Shown here one piece after another: positions 35,701-47,000 of a stretch of DNA of 64,000 nt. The notes below the pieces were generated by a model. It ran no database searches. It was given only the letters and a program-made list of their open reading frames with translations, and was not told the origin of the DNA. A program made the position numbers and the translations under genes. Within the stretch, counting starts at the first letter, position 1. The number at the start of each line of letters is the position of its first letter. The stretch is from Gibbula magus. Its lineage: Eukaryota > Mollusca > Gastropoda > Trochida > Trochidae. The stretch covers positions 24,086,652 through 24,150,651 of the forward strand of contig OW388292.1 of the NCBI GenBank assembly GCA_936450465.1. The letters are read 5' to 3'.

Positions 35701-38700
35701 CTATTTCCATGTATAGTAGTTATATGACCTATTCAACATAATAAACCTCAATTTGTCCTTATGCATGTTTTGTAAATAAATTTTCAAAATTACGTTGGAC
35801 TTATTGGCGCGATTCAATCCCGGTGCATTGTCCGGTTTTCGATCAGAAATCACTACTTTTAGCTTTACATCAGCTTTACTGAGTCGACTATCATCAAAAT
35901 TGTAATTTTCGGCAAGTCAGTATAATAATACCATTTATAACGTTTGGCATATGTGACCACCAAACGACACAATGGATGAACATGTCAGTCTGGTAATAAC
36001 ACTTTTGCTTGTTTCAGGGACAACCGGACGAATTTAGCTGGAGTCGTCTTCAAAAATAAGGTTTTATTGAATGCTTCAGCAAATTGACGATCAGATGGAT
36101 TCCTTGAAAAGGGATTATTCTATGTTACTGACTTTTCGCTATTGTGTTGTGACATTTCCTGCAGTTGAAGAAAGGACCACCATGGATACTGTATGCTGAT
36201 TTGAGAACTTTTGTGAACATTTTAAAGTTTTACTTTCAATTACGGATATGTTAATAAACGAAATGATTGATTGTATTTGTAACAAGGATCGATAACACGA
36301 ATATTTGTGTGAACATGTAATATGAAATTAAAATGATGGTAAATAAAGTATGTGGATTCTGTCTCATGTTTTCTTTCATTTCAAGTATTTTCGATCTTTG
36401 ATATTCTTTAAATCAGCCTATTTGTCATATTTTGTGTAAACTAAATGAATATATTGGCATAACAAAACTGACTCAATAAATTATTTAAAGAATGTCGAAT
36501 GTCACAAATAGAGGCAAAGGGTCATTTAGACCCGCAAGCCGAGGGTAAGTTTTTTTCGAGGTACGATATGGTGAACATGGTGAGGCGAAGCCGAGACATG
36601 TTCACCATATCGTACCGAGAGGTCGGTTATCACGAGGTTGGTTATCTGATAACCAACCTCTTGATAACCGACCTCTCGGTAGCTTGGAGGTCGGTTATCT
36701 AAAAATAACTACCTCTGATATTGACCTGATAACCACACCACGTGGTGTATGTTCGATTATCAACCTACTAGCCATATAACGTGATACTTGAAACGACCTT
36801 TCTAAGCCATATCACCCGGGACGAGGGACTTACAACATTGAAAGTCCCTCCAGGAAGGTTTACTCAGACGATTGTAAACCCTGTTACGAGGAATTACAAT
36901 GATTGTAAACCCTGATATATTTGCTTAGATGGCGGCTTGAAAGTAACGATCTGAAGATACTATCTTAGACTAATTTGGACAAATTTCTTAAATATATTTT
37001 ACAATATGAACCGCAAATGTTTAACGAAAGTGCGTCTCGAACCCGTAACCAGTAAGACTAGTGGTTCCTGGGCTAACGCTTTAGACTACTGCGCCAAGAA
37101 GGCAGCTGGAAGAACCGAACATAGAAATATTAGCCGTACATCAACAGAATGGAGGCTTTGCATTTAAATATTCGATTGCAAGCGACGAACATGGCTGGTC
37201 CTACAGAAAATGAGAGAACAATTTGCATCCTGCAGGTTGGAGCGATGCTTAATCAAGTTACCTAATCATGGATTGCATTAAGTGTACAATAGCCGGACTC
37301 GCTAAATTTACAGACTAACTGGCAGCATTGAGCACAAGCCAGGGAGAGGAAAACCAAAGTTATCAACGCCGTAGAAAGACTGATCTGTTGACATGTCACC
37401 CATTGAACAACTCTGGCAATTCCAACCTCGGCCATTAACATTAGACACTTGGCATTTGTTGTGTTTGTAAGCCTTCTTACACCATTAAGCTTAAAATATC
37501 GTTATTCTATTCAATGTTCTAAAAAACCTAATGATCGAAAACTGGACAATTGACCCTTTACGTCACGTCAATTAATGGTTATTTTTACTGAAAGACCCTT
37601 CCAAATGTATGTATTTCGATACATAATATTATAATATGCATTTATTTGTTTTGGGACCAAAAATGTTTTGGTTGCGTTTCTTTTGCAAGTCAGTTTATAA
37701 TCCGGGGTTTTCGATAAGGTGATACCAAAAGTTTTTTCCTATCAGGGTCCACACCCTTACCTATCCTCGGTATCATGGTTTTTCCTTATATTAGTTACCA
37801 CAGCATGTTCCTCATGTTTGCATGGTGTATCAACTGTTATATTGAGACTATAAAAATGAAATCAGTTTCGAAAAGTAGCTTTTAGCCTACCACATACATA
37901 AACCTGAAAGCAGAATGGTCTAATGATGACTAGAAGTAGGTCCTTGATTGAACTGACAACTAACATCTAAATACTTATTCTTTGATGATACAAATTACTT
38001 TTACTAGTAACTGTCACATAGTGCAGTGTCTATAATAATAATTGTTCTGTAATCACTAAGGAAATCACTGATGAAAATAATTTATCGATGTCTGAGAGGA
38101 ATTAGTTCCAGTTGGAATACATTAAAACATTGTGCAGTGTCGTACTATAAAAATAATCGTACTGTAATCACCAAGGAAATCACCGATGAAAATAATTTAT
38201 CTATGTCTGAATACATTGAGATCTTACAAATTTCTCCTATACTCATCAAATGATAATGCTAGCTTACCAAGATCTGTCAAGGATTCAGCGTCGGTGTGGA
38301 TGATGTCGACGAAGATGGCGTCGTTAGAGTCCAGACGAGCTGGTGTATTATAGTTCTCAAATGCAGGGCCTGCAGGGTCGAGTCCTGGAAATATCCATCG
38401 TTGATTAAACTATATGACTATTTTATGTAGCAGATTGTGTTGAGAGTAGTGAAGCTCAATTAGTAGAACAAGTGACTGGCGCTAATTATTTTATAACGAG
38501 GTCATTAAAAAGATAGGGGAAAGAAGGGTTGATTTACAATCGATACAATGATAAACCTCTCCTTACTTACTTAGCTTGGATAGTTTACGAGCGCTGTATG
38601 AGTTGCATTGACTTATTTACCATATGAATAACTTTATATTGATTGATAAATGGGCAACGGTGATTAATTCTGATAACATTAGACTTGAGATTATATAAAT

Positions 38701-40077
38701 AGTATTTTTCTCATCCCAGTTTATCATGATATAGTATGAAAAAAAATAATTATTAGATATTATCAAAGGGAAAATTGTACATTTGCGTTACACAATAACT
38801 GGTTTGAATTTAATCTGAATCACTTATTTATTATTAAATACCACCATAAGTCATAACATTATGACATCCTAAAAACCAAGTCCAGAATTTGGCAGAATAA
38901 ACCATTCCCATTTTTTCGAGGTTGATAATTTAATAATGACTTTATTATGATTAATGATGTTCAATTTCAAAGGCTTTTCATAATCACAGTCTGTTAAACA
39001 GTTTAAAGAGAACAATCAGCATACCTGTGATTCTCCCCAATCCGTCGATTATCTCCCCTACATAGCCAGCGGTATGGGCACCGAGACTGTGACCAATCAG
39101 ATGAAAGTCTGAATACGAGGCTCCAGCTACTTTAAGCGTTTTGATCATCTCTGCAGTAACGGCTCCGACTACTCGGGTGTTGGCTGCTGATTGAAAGTAG
39201 TTGGTTTTATCGGCGCCTTTCTTCCAGTTCACAGCAATCACGTTGGCATCTTCCTGCATATGTAAATAGTTTCTCTGGTATTATATGCAAATTATATTCA
39301 TGTTCAATGTTATGGTGTTGCTCAACGATGAGCTGGGGACAAGTTCATACCCAGTCAAGCTTCCTAGAGTTAAAGGTCCAATCTGGTTTAGGATTTTGAA
39401 CTCACCGCTGTCAGCAAGTCCTCGGCCATCTTTCCGACCCAGCTCGCGCGTCCATCGTCCATGTACCCATGTAAGATGAGCTTGGTGAGCTTCCTAGCAT
39501 TGTAGTTTGAGTTTCCTACAGTTGCTTGGTTGTTTTCCTTTAGAGTCTGGGGTTGGTTCTTGTTGCTCCGCGTGTAGAGAAGGAACTCTATCCCCATCGA
39601 CTCGGGGGACTCAGGAACGAACCCTCCAGCGTTGTTATAAGGGCTGTCCGCATTGAAACAGCCGTACTGCCCGTAACACTTCTCCCACAACCAGTTGAAG
39701 AGGAACCCTGGAAACACGCTTGGTATTAGCGAATTTGTGGTTTCATCGTTGCTGATTATATCCAGTCAACTAATTTGAATTAAAACATCACTTGTTTGGT
39801 CTTTTGCATGTCGTTGTCAGATAAAGGTCAGAATATGACTGCCAATGGATATTTCTCTATTTTGGACTACATAATGCTGCAACTGTAAACACTGGCGAAT
39901 ACAGAAACAGCAGGACCAAGACAAGAAAACAATGTACAGACAAAATATTTAGTGATGTCGGGTGTGCAGAGTGTGTACACGCGTGTATAATGTTTATGTT
40001 TAACTATATGTATGGAAATGATACTCACCTCTAGAAGGTCCAACTAAGAGAAGCAAAACCACAGGGAGCAACAGCAT
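32562..40077 (-). CDS. Gene C: secreted pancreatic-lipase-family protein, six exons, 351 aa
   Basis: Exons are 40077-40029, 39707-39406, 39253-39025, 38384-38268, 33903-33781 and 32797-32562 (1056 nt including stop). The signal peptide reads [17 protein letters not shown]. The triad is Ser173 (GHSLG), Asp196 (GLDP) and His283 (CSH). Cys256 and Cys281 bound a 24-residue lid, close to the lid length of vertebrate pancreatic lipases. There is no C-terminal PLAT domain. Exon 2 is six bases longer than in A and B (LWEKCYGQ segment). Intron 4 is 4.4 kb and holds hairpins, a MITE and a possible antisense transcript. Gene D is its closest relative, with similarity extending into introns and the 3' flank. 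Further in-frame ATGs lie upstream of 40077, but only 40077 places a clean signal peptide at the N-terminus. Confidence 0.92.
33058..33411. mobile_element. TTAA MITE, family 1, intact (354 bp)
   Basis: Inverted repeats AGGGGCAGTAGCACGTTTTT and AAAAACGTGCTACTGCCCCT, flanked by TTAA at 33054-33057 and 33412-33415. No coding frame. It lies in intron 5 of gene C. Confidence 0.82.
33781..33903 (-). CDS. Gene C exon 5, lid region
   Basis: 123 nt. Encodes [23 protein letters not shown] and lid [17 protein letters not shown]. About 40 bases of the intron next to the acceptor are nearly identical to gene D. Confidence 0.93.
34290..34350 (-). pseudogene. Possible decayed copy of exon 5 acceptor
   Basis: On the minus strand TTACAG is followed by GTTTCAGTATGATGGCAAG, resembling the exon 5 start TTGCAG then GTTTTGGTATGATGAAG at 33905. 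Similarity fades quickly. A remnant of an internal exon duplication within intron 4 is possible. Confidence 0.3.
34572..34671. repeat. Long hairpin 4, apex CGAGCGGTACGCGAG
   Basis: Arms of about 42 bp pair through TGAAATAATGACC and GAATATCTGTGATAACCAT and their complements. The right flank CACCACATGG resembles that of hairpin 5. Confidence 0.88.
35211..36037 (+). CDS. Possible two-exon small ORF antisense to gene C
   Basis: An ATG in fair context (CCAAAATGG) opens [16 protein letters not shown] and runs to a strong donor AAAG/GTGAGT at 35284. A matching acceptor TTTCAG at 36012-36017 would extend it by six codons to a TAG, giving 30 residues. An AATAAA lies near 36344. The family 2 MITE sits in the proposed intron. 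It could be a non-coding transcript start or chance; no homolog is recognised. Confidence 0.2.
35498..35981. mobile_element. TTAA MITE, family 2, diverged copy
   Basis: Co-linear with 6108-6597 along its whole length: the TTAA left flank, the block TTATATGACCTATT, the block GCATTGTCCGGTTTTCGATC and the right end CACAATGGATG. The right TTAA is lost. It lies in intron 4 of gene C. Confidence 0.7.
36561..36680. repeat. Long hairpin 5, double hairpin
   Basis: Hairpin 5a has arms 36561-36579 and 36597-36615 around an apex containing GAGGCGAAGCCGAGA. Overlapping it, hairpin 5b has arms 36614-36645 and 36649-36680 around CTG, built from GAGGTCGGTTATC-type units. A further GAGGTCGGTTATCT follows at about 36687. 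Confidence 0.88.
37030..37096 (-). ncRNA. tRNA-like sequence (SINE head or tRNA relic)
   Basis: The minus strand has GGCGCAGTAG (A-box-like) and GGGTTCGAGAC (B box) about 45 bases apart, right for an RNA polymerase III promoter. No clear cloverleaf or tail, so a SINE fragment is the better reading. Confidence 0.4.
38015..38212. repeat. Two-copy tandem duplication, about 114-bp offset
   Basis: CTGTAATCACTAAGGAAATC...GATGAAAATAATTTATC recurs about 114 bases on as CTGTAATCACCAAGGAAATC..., near the 3' end of intron 4 of gene C. A 60-codon plus frame through it is incidental. Confidence 0.75.
38268..38384 (-). CDS. Gene C exon 4, catalytic aspartate
   Basis: 117 nt. Encodes [19 protein letters not shown] and [15 protein letters not shown]. 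The donor is GTAAGC. Confidence 0.94.
39025..39253 (-). CDS. Gene C exon 3, catalytic serine
   Basis: 229 nt. Encodes [16 protein letters not shown] and [14 protein letters not shown] (Ser173). The donor is GTATGC. Only a few residues differ from gene D. Confidence 0.95.
39406..39707 (-). CDS. Gene C exon 2, lipase N-terminal region
   Basis: 302 nt. Encodes [36 protein letters not shown] and [17 protein letters not shown]. The donor after LLTA is GTGAGT. Confidence 0.94.
40029..40077 (-). CDS. Gene C exon 1, signal peptide
   Basis: Sixteen codons plus one base, ending at donor GTGAGT. The VGPS-G end is shared with gene D. Upstream in-frame ATGs would add a non-signal extension and are not favoured. 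Confidence 0.85.
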
Positions 40078-42415
40078 GTCTCGAAGGCGGAGGGAGCTTG
40101 GAAGGAGGTGAAACTGACATGTGTGCGTCATACATTTACAGATCAAGGAAAACCTCAAGAATGAATACACCCAATACCAAAAGAAACTTTGCATCTCAGT
40201 TGATTTTATCATATGTATGTTTTTCAATTACAAATATTTCAAGTTTTGGACATCGTACACTAAAACTGAAAAGTAATGGCGTATTGTCATCAGTCAAATA
40301 TTTTTTTCAGAAGTTTTTAATTTTGTTTACAAAAAATAAAATTTTAAAAAAATTAACAAATTTAACTTTTAATTTTGACAAGACACACATGTTAAGCGAC
40401 TAACGCACTACTGAAACAGTTTCTGATGTTAAAAGTCCGTTGATATTACCCATTAGCAAAGACCACCGAGTACGAGACCACCACTGAATCACAGACGAAT
40501 TGATCAAACACATTTTGATACCCCTCGTATGTTGATGCGTCCAAACTTTTTATTTAAATAAACTTTTGAAATGAATATTTTCATACATCGAATGTAAAAT
40601 TGAATAATTATTACAATACTTAAAAACCCAAATCCAATCGTTGCCTATTATGTGATTTATTAAGACAAGAAGATGGATGCAAACTTTCTTTTGGTATTGG
40701 GTTTATATTTCAATGTGATATCTCAAGATTCAAGTAAGTGTCATTATTGATTGATACAAATATAATATACATTCTGTTATGAAGTTAAACAGCACACAAG
40801 TCATAAGCCATCTTCCCTTGTGAGTCGTGAGGCGTGGGGTTTCTCCTTGCCAGAACCGTTAAAAGTATCTCTCTTAACCAACCAGTTTGGTAACGAATAA
40901 AATTGATAGACCAATATTTCATCTCTGGTAAGGAAATGTCGCATTATTGAGTGGGAATTGAAAAAAAGTATTTCCATTGGGTTTGTACGAAAACTGCTAA
41001 ATGTTTAGATGGTAACATTTAAGTTTTGCACTATGGTTAGACAAATAAGATACACGTAAAGGTTTACCTTGAGATACTGTTATTCGCCTACAAGAAGTTG
41101 TGTAGGAAACTCTGTGAGGTGATAGAGTTGGTAGTATATATACTCTTCAGTAGTGTAATTAGTTGTGTTATCTTTACTCGTCTAATGTATTTTGCTATAT
41201 ATATTCAAGGCAAGACATCTTCATCTAGAATATTAAAAAACAGGGGGCGGGACACTATGTCAGGTAAAGCAATAATCATATACTCGTATAATTAATATAG
41301 CAGATATACATCTTCTTTCTCATATCCTTATTTAATATAATATACAAAGGGAGATATCTCAGTATGGGACACTAGACGACTTACACTTTATCTATTATAT
41401 TACAAAAAGATGTGATGTAGTTTGAAACTGGACATTAAAGTATTCCTTTCTCTTGTACAGGTGAAAACTATGTTCCATCACATGCTTTCAAAAACATTGA
41501 CCATATCATCACCCAAACAATGATTCCTTTGGGCTGAAACAATCGCACAACACACATCACCCTATATTGTTATAAATATGTTGCCATACAATTTTGAAAA
41601 AGAAGATATTATTCTAAACTATCCTTCAAGTTATAAATCAGATACGAATAACTGTTAAGGCTTTTGTTATGGAGAATTGATGTTGCTACAAAGCAATTGG
41701 CATTGAGCTCTATTCACTTAAATATGATGTAATTTAATCTACAGGTGAGTGCACATATAAAAAGTAAATGTTTGGACTAATCTATATAATAAGGGTCACT
41801 CATACTTCGTTCGTCGATCTGAGTTCTCCCCCACAGAGGTCATGTCAGTTGACCTTCACTGTGGCCTTTTAATTTCAATAAATTCAGCCAATCAGAAGCC
41901 TTCTGAGATATGGCATTGAATGAGATTGGTTCTCGCCTCGCCACTAAACTAATTGCATGTATATGATAAATATTGTCAATAAAGTTTATCCTACTAAATG
42001 TAAGAATATCGATCTTTGAATAGTCCATGAGACACCAATAATAATTCATATGAGTGGGATGTACGAAGGGTTATAAATATTTATATTTATATTTATATTT
42101 ATTAAAAAGCGTTGGTCATTGACAAGGTGTCTGCAATAGATGGAACATATCAGTCCATTCTTGAAACACCTCTTCCAATTTGAGACCAGGGCTAATGACC
42201 ATTGATTGTTGTCATTCTAACCACTAAACTCATCAACATATAGAGTGCTGACTCACGTTCGTTGTTATGAGTTTCCTGTACATGTTGGTAAGACGTAACA
42301 TTCTGTTGATGGGTCTCATAGTCATATATTAGCCGCTGGTTAGATTATATTCAACTCGCTTCAGCCCTCTTGGGGCTAATGTGCCATGTGTAACTGATAT
42401 TGTCTCCGTCAGGGA
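40078..42415. other. Intergenic C-D
   Basis: Region 40180-40400 resembles the interior of the 13914 MITE (CAGTTGATTTTATCATATGTATG and downstream), probably an old end-less copy. The rest shows no recognised gene. Confidence 0.45.
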
Positions 42416-42565
42416 GAAAGCACGAGGGTCGGGTGTTGGTAGACATTTCAAACACCTGAGGGTGGCTAGAAATGAAAAGTAAAACCGAGCTTGCGAGGTT
42501 TTACTTTTCATTTCGCCCCCCGAGGGTGTTTGAAATGTCTACCAAAACCCGGCCCGAGTGTTTTC
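42416..42565. repeat. Long hairpin 6, apex CGAGCTTGCGAG
   Basis: Arms of about 68 bp pair through GGTAGACATTTCAAACACC and GAAATGAAAAGTAAAACC and their complements, with a few indels. The apex is at 42486-42497. Confidence 0.88.
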
Positions 42566-42727
42566 TTTGACGTATATACCGCCATGCGTTTTAAATACAA
42601 AAATGAAAACAATCCTGTTAGTGTTTCAAGCCTTCGTGATCCAAGTTTGAGGCGCACATAAAATATCCCAATATTGTGAGCGGAGCAGAATAGATACCAA
42701 CAAACAACCATCTCATGATCACCAATC

Positions 42728-42782
42728 CTCTGTGGTCTAGTGGGACAAGTCTTGGGCTACAAATCGGAGGGTTGCAAATTTT
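42728..42782 (+). ncRNA. tRNA-like SINE head
   Basis: GGTCTAGTGG fits the tRNA A box exactly and is followed by CTTGGGCTACAAATCGGAGG, which resembles an anticodon arm. The B box position reads GGTTGCAAATT and is decayed. Confidence 0.45.
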
Positions 42783-43080
42783 AAACTTGGAAATTTTTGA
42801 GTACCTTACTGAACAGGAGATTGAGGTTATTTGGAGTTAGGTTTTACAATTAGATTGTAAAACTTCAGGTCTTACTAAATGTTGAAAATTAACCTGCTAT
42901 GAGGTTAACTTTCGACGGTTGGTAAAACCTCTAGTCGTAGTAAAACCTTAAAATTCGTGTTGAAACCTGATCAAAGGTTATTACAAGAAATGCAGTTACC
43001 TCAAAGTGTAAAGAGATATCCTGAGCTAGGTTTATACTATGCCTTCAAGAACAACCTGACAAGCTGAATGCAGAGGACGT

Positions 43081-43086
43081 TTTATT
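43081..43086 (-). terminator. Candidate poly(A) signal AATAAA, gene D
   Basis: AATAAA on the minus strand about 750 bases past the gene D stop, inside a block of roughly 90 bases conserved with the gene C 3' flank. Conservation suggests a real 3'-UTR end, though a 3'-UTR intron is possible. Confidence 0.4.
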
Positions 43087-43837
43087 TCAATATTGACGTG
43101 TTTATCATTATCACAGAGCAGTCCTCTCGCAGTAAATGGTTCCTGAAAAAGAAAGTTTACAATTAAATGCTATGACTCCAACTAAATATAATTTAATTGA
43201 ATACGACTTACGACTAACAAAAGTTGTTAGTGCCTGCATAAGTGGGAGGAAAAGGAACACGTACATGTATTATCAAAACAAAGTGACTAGAAAACATAAA
43301 GCATAAACTGTTAAAGGAAGTAACGAGGTCAACACCACATGTCAGTTTAAAATTTCAAAGGTTATCATTTTAATTTTACAATGTGCACCATGCTACGATT
43401 CCTGCACGATCTGATGTACCAAGAAATAGTCATTGTAAAATGATCGTTATTAGCTGACAGACTTCTTTTCATTGAAGTAGGCTAGGGACATTGCTCAAGT
43501 TGGAGCAATTCAAAAGAAGAATTTCAAGTTTTGAGAAGTCATATTGTTTAAAATATCATATCTATTTTAAGTTCCGTAGCTAATCTGTAGTGTATTTGCT
43601 TACATTGATACATAATACTCTCGAACAATGATGAAAATAATATTGGAAATAAAAAATCAAACTGATATGGATTCTTAAACTCGTTACATTTGTGTACTTT
43701 TTATAGTATAATCGATAAGAACGTCGACTACATATGCTTTCTAATTGCTTGTTTTCGCTGTGCGTTGACACAAAAACCTAGAAAATAAAGAGATAGTCCG
43801 CAGCGGGCTCGTTAGTTATCAGGCAATATCATTACTA

Positions 43838-44073
43838 TTACTCACAGCAATAATAAGGGCCGTCTGACGATGTTGTGAGATAGAAAGTTCCAGGTTTGGA
43901 AGATGAGGCATTGTAACCCATATTGGAGCAGCCGTCACCACAGCTGGTGCACTGTCCCGCCTTGAACTCACTCTCTGTGCAGGGATAAGACGTGTACTCA
44001 CAGTGGTTGTTGAGGGAGGAAGAGAAGAAGTCTATAGCTCGCCCGTGACTACAAGCAGCACCGTTTCTAAGAC
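43838..44073 (-). CDS. Gene D exon 6, catalytic histidine and C-terminus
   Basis: 236 nt. Encodes [17 protein letters not shown] (His283), [13 protein letters not shown] and GTFYLTTS, ending YYCCE then TAA. Confidence 0.94.
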
Positions 44074-47000
44074 CTTGATGGAGGACAGACAATACGTGTA
44101 TACACGAGTATCATCATGCGTGGAGGTGATATGATGATTATTGCTTCATTACATAGAATAGTATATATTATTTTGCACATAGCATCTGTCCATGTGATAT
44201 GTTGTAAGTTCATGGATTGTTCTAAGCACAGGTTCTCAAAATGTCTAAGTTTAATATTTAAAATTTCTTATAAACTGAAGTTGATTTAGGAATATTATTT
44301 TAGGTACTTTAGCCTATATGAGACAAGTGTCCCCAGCAGCTTGTGGTACCACGCTGACATGACAAGTTAAACAAGACTACTCATGAACACATATTCAAAC
44401 TCCCGATGAATGAACATTATAGGTTGTTTCTGTTATGATATATGTTGACATTGTTTTGTCCCCCGCTAAGCGGTGAACATAGTATTAAGCCCCGTGTGTC
44501 CCTAAGAAAGTATTCCGTCCCATATCTTCTTAGCACGATATCTCATGAACTGCTAGAGTCTTCAAAGTTGGTACCAGTCATGATTAGGGGTATACGCAGA
44601 TAACAGTCGATATGAGTGACCTTGATCTCATTTTCAAGGTCACTACGAGACTTTTTTTAATATGTTGTTAGCATTATATATCATGAACCGCTGCACTTAG
44701 AATTTCCAAATTTGATAGCAGTCTTCATTTAGGACATACACATAGAGCAGTCGATTTGGGTGACATTGACCTCATTTTCAAGGTCACTACGAGACTTTTT
44801 AAAAATGTTATTTGCGTGATATTTCATGAAGTGCTGCACCATAGAGACTTCGAATTTGGTATCAGTCGATCTTCATTTGGGGAATACACAGACAACAATC
44901 GATTTGCGTTGACCTCATTTTCAAGGGCATTACGAGACTTTTTAGCTCATCAGGCCTGAAAGGGCATGGCATGGCATGGCGTCAATCCGTCCGTCCGTCC
45001 GTCCGTCCGTCCATCCGTCCGTAAAATTTTCGCTTTTTTTAATTCTTCTCCAGAACCAATGACTCCACAGAGCTGAAATTTTATGTGCAGACTTCTTGGC
45101 CAATGGGGATTCTTAATTGTAGATTTCGTGACCCCATGACCCCAAATGGGGTCACAGGGGTCACATCGTTAAAAACCTATTTTCATCTTCTTCTCCAGTT
45201 CCAAAAGGTCTAGAGAGCTGAAACGTTGTGTGCAGACTCCTTGGCCCATGGGGATTCTAAATTGTAGATTTCGTGACCCCATGACCCCAAATGGGGTCAC
45301 AGGGGTCACATCGTTAAAAACGTATTTTCATCTTCTTTTCCAGTTCCAAAAGGTCTAGAGAGCTGAAAAGTTGTGTGCAGACTCCTTGACCAATGGGGAT
45401 TCTAAATTGTAGATTTCGTGACCCCGTGATTCCAAATGGGGACACCGGGGTCACATCCTTAAAAACCTATTTTCATCTTCTCCAGTTCCAAAAGTTCTAC
45501 AGAGCTGAAAAGTTGTGTGCAGACTCCTTGGCCAATGGGGATTCTTAATTGTAGATTTCGTGACCCCATGACCCCAAATGGGGTCACAGGGGTCACATCG
45601 TTAAAAACCTATTTTCATCTTCTTCTCCAGTTCCAAAAGGTCTAGAGAGCTGAAAAGTTGTGTGCAGACTCCTTGGCCAATGGGGATTCTAAATTGTAGA
45701 TTTCGTGACCCCTTGACCCCAAATGGGGTCACAGGGGTCACATCGTTAAAAACCTATTTTCCTCTTCTTCTCCAGTTCCAAAAGGTCTAGAGAGCTGAAA
45801 AGTTGTGTGCAGACGTCTTGGCCAATGGGGATTCTAAATTGAAGATTTCGTGACCCCGTGATCCCAAATGGGGTCACCAGGGTCACATCCTTAAAAACTT
45901 ATTTTCCACTTCTCCAGTTCCAAAAGTTCTAGAGAGCTGAAAAGTTGTTTGCAGACTCCTTGGCCAATGGGGATTCTTAATTGTAGATTTCGTGACCCCA
46001 TGACCCCAAATGGGGTCACAGGGGTCACATCGTTAAAAAGCTATTTTCATTTTCTTCTCCAGTTCCAAAAGGTCTAGAGAGCTGAAAAGTTGTGTGCAGA
46101 CTCCTTGGCCAATGGGGATTCTAAATTGTAGATTTCGTGACCCCATGACCCCAAATGGGGTCACAGGGGTCACATCGTTAAAAAGCCATTTTCATTTTCT
46201 TCTCCAGTTCTAAAAGGTCTAGAGAGCTGAAAAGTTGTGTGCAGACTCCTTGGCCAATGGGGATTCTAAATTGTAAATTTCGTGACCCCATGACCCCAAA
46301 TGGGGTCACAGGGGTCACATCCTTAAAAACCTATTTTCATCTTCTTTTCCAGTTCCAAAAGGTCTAGAGAGCTGAAAAGTTGTGTGCAGACTCCTTGGCC
46401 AATGGGGATTCTAAATTGTAGGTTTCGTGACCCCTTGACCCGAAATGGGGTCACAGGGGTCACATCGTTAAAAACCTATTTTCCTCTTCTTCTCCAGTTC
46501 CAAAAGGTCTAGATAGCTGAAAAGTTGTGCGCAGACCCATTAGCCAATGGGAAATCTAAATTTTAGATTTGGAGACCCTGTGGTGCCTCAAATAAGGGCC
46601 TCAAGCGCCTAAAATAAGGGCCTCAAGCCATGACCTAAATATGTATTTCAGTCTTCATCATTAAACAATATAAACCCTGATGAGCTACAGAGCCCATGGC
46701 TCTATTTTTTAATAATTTCTCAGCCCGATATAATAACAATTGAATCAAACATGAAAAGCTTTTTACGCTGTTTGTCCATCCTTTTAGCTCATTTCTTGAT
46801 TATTGCGGGGGATGTGGTCACGTTTGTGGCAATTACTTGTTCATGTACGGATTCACAATGATCGTGTGATCATAGAATCAGCTTACTTTCGAAGCCCCCT
46901 GTGAAGAGACTGTACAAGTGGTCCCCGGTGTTGGCCGGACACCCGGGCTGATCAAGTCCACCATTTGGGTAGAAGTCGGCGTCTCCACAGGCCTTCATCA

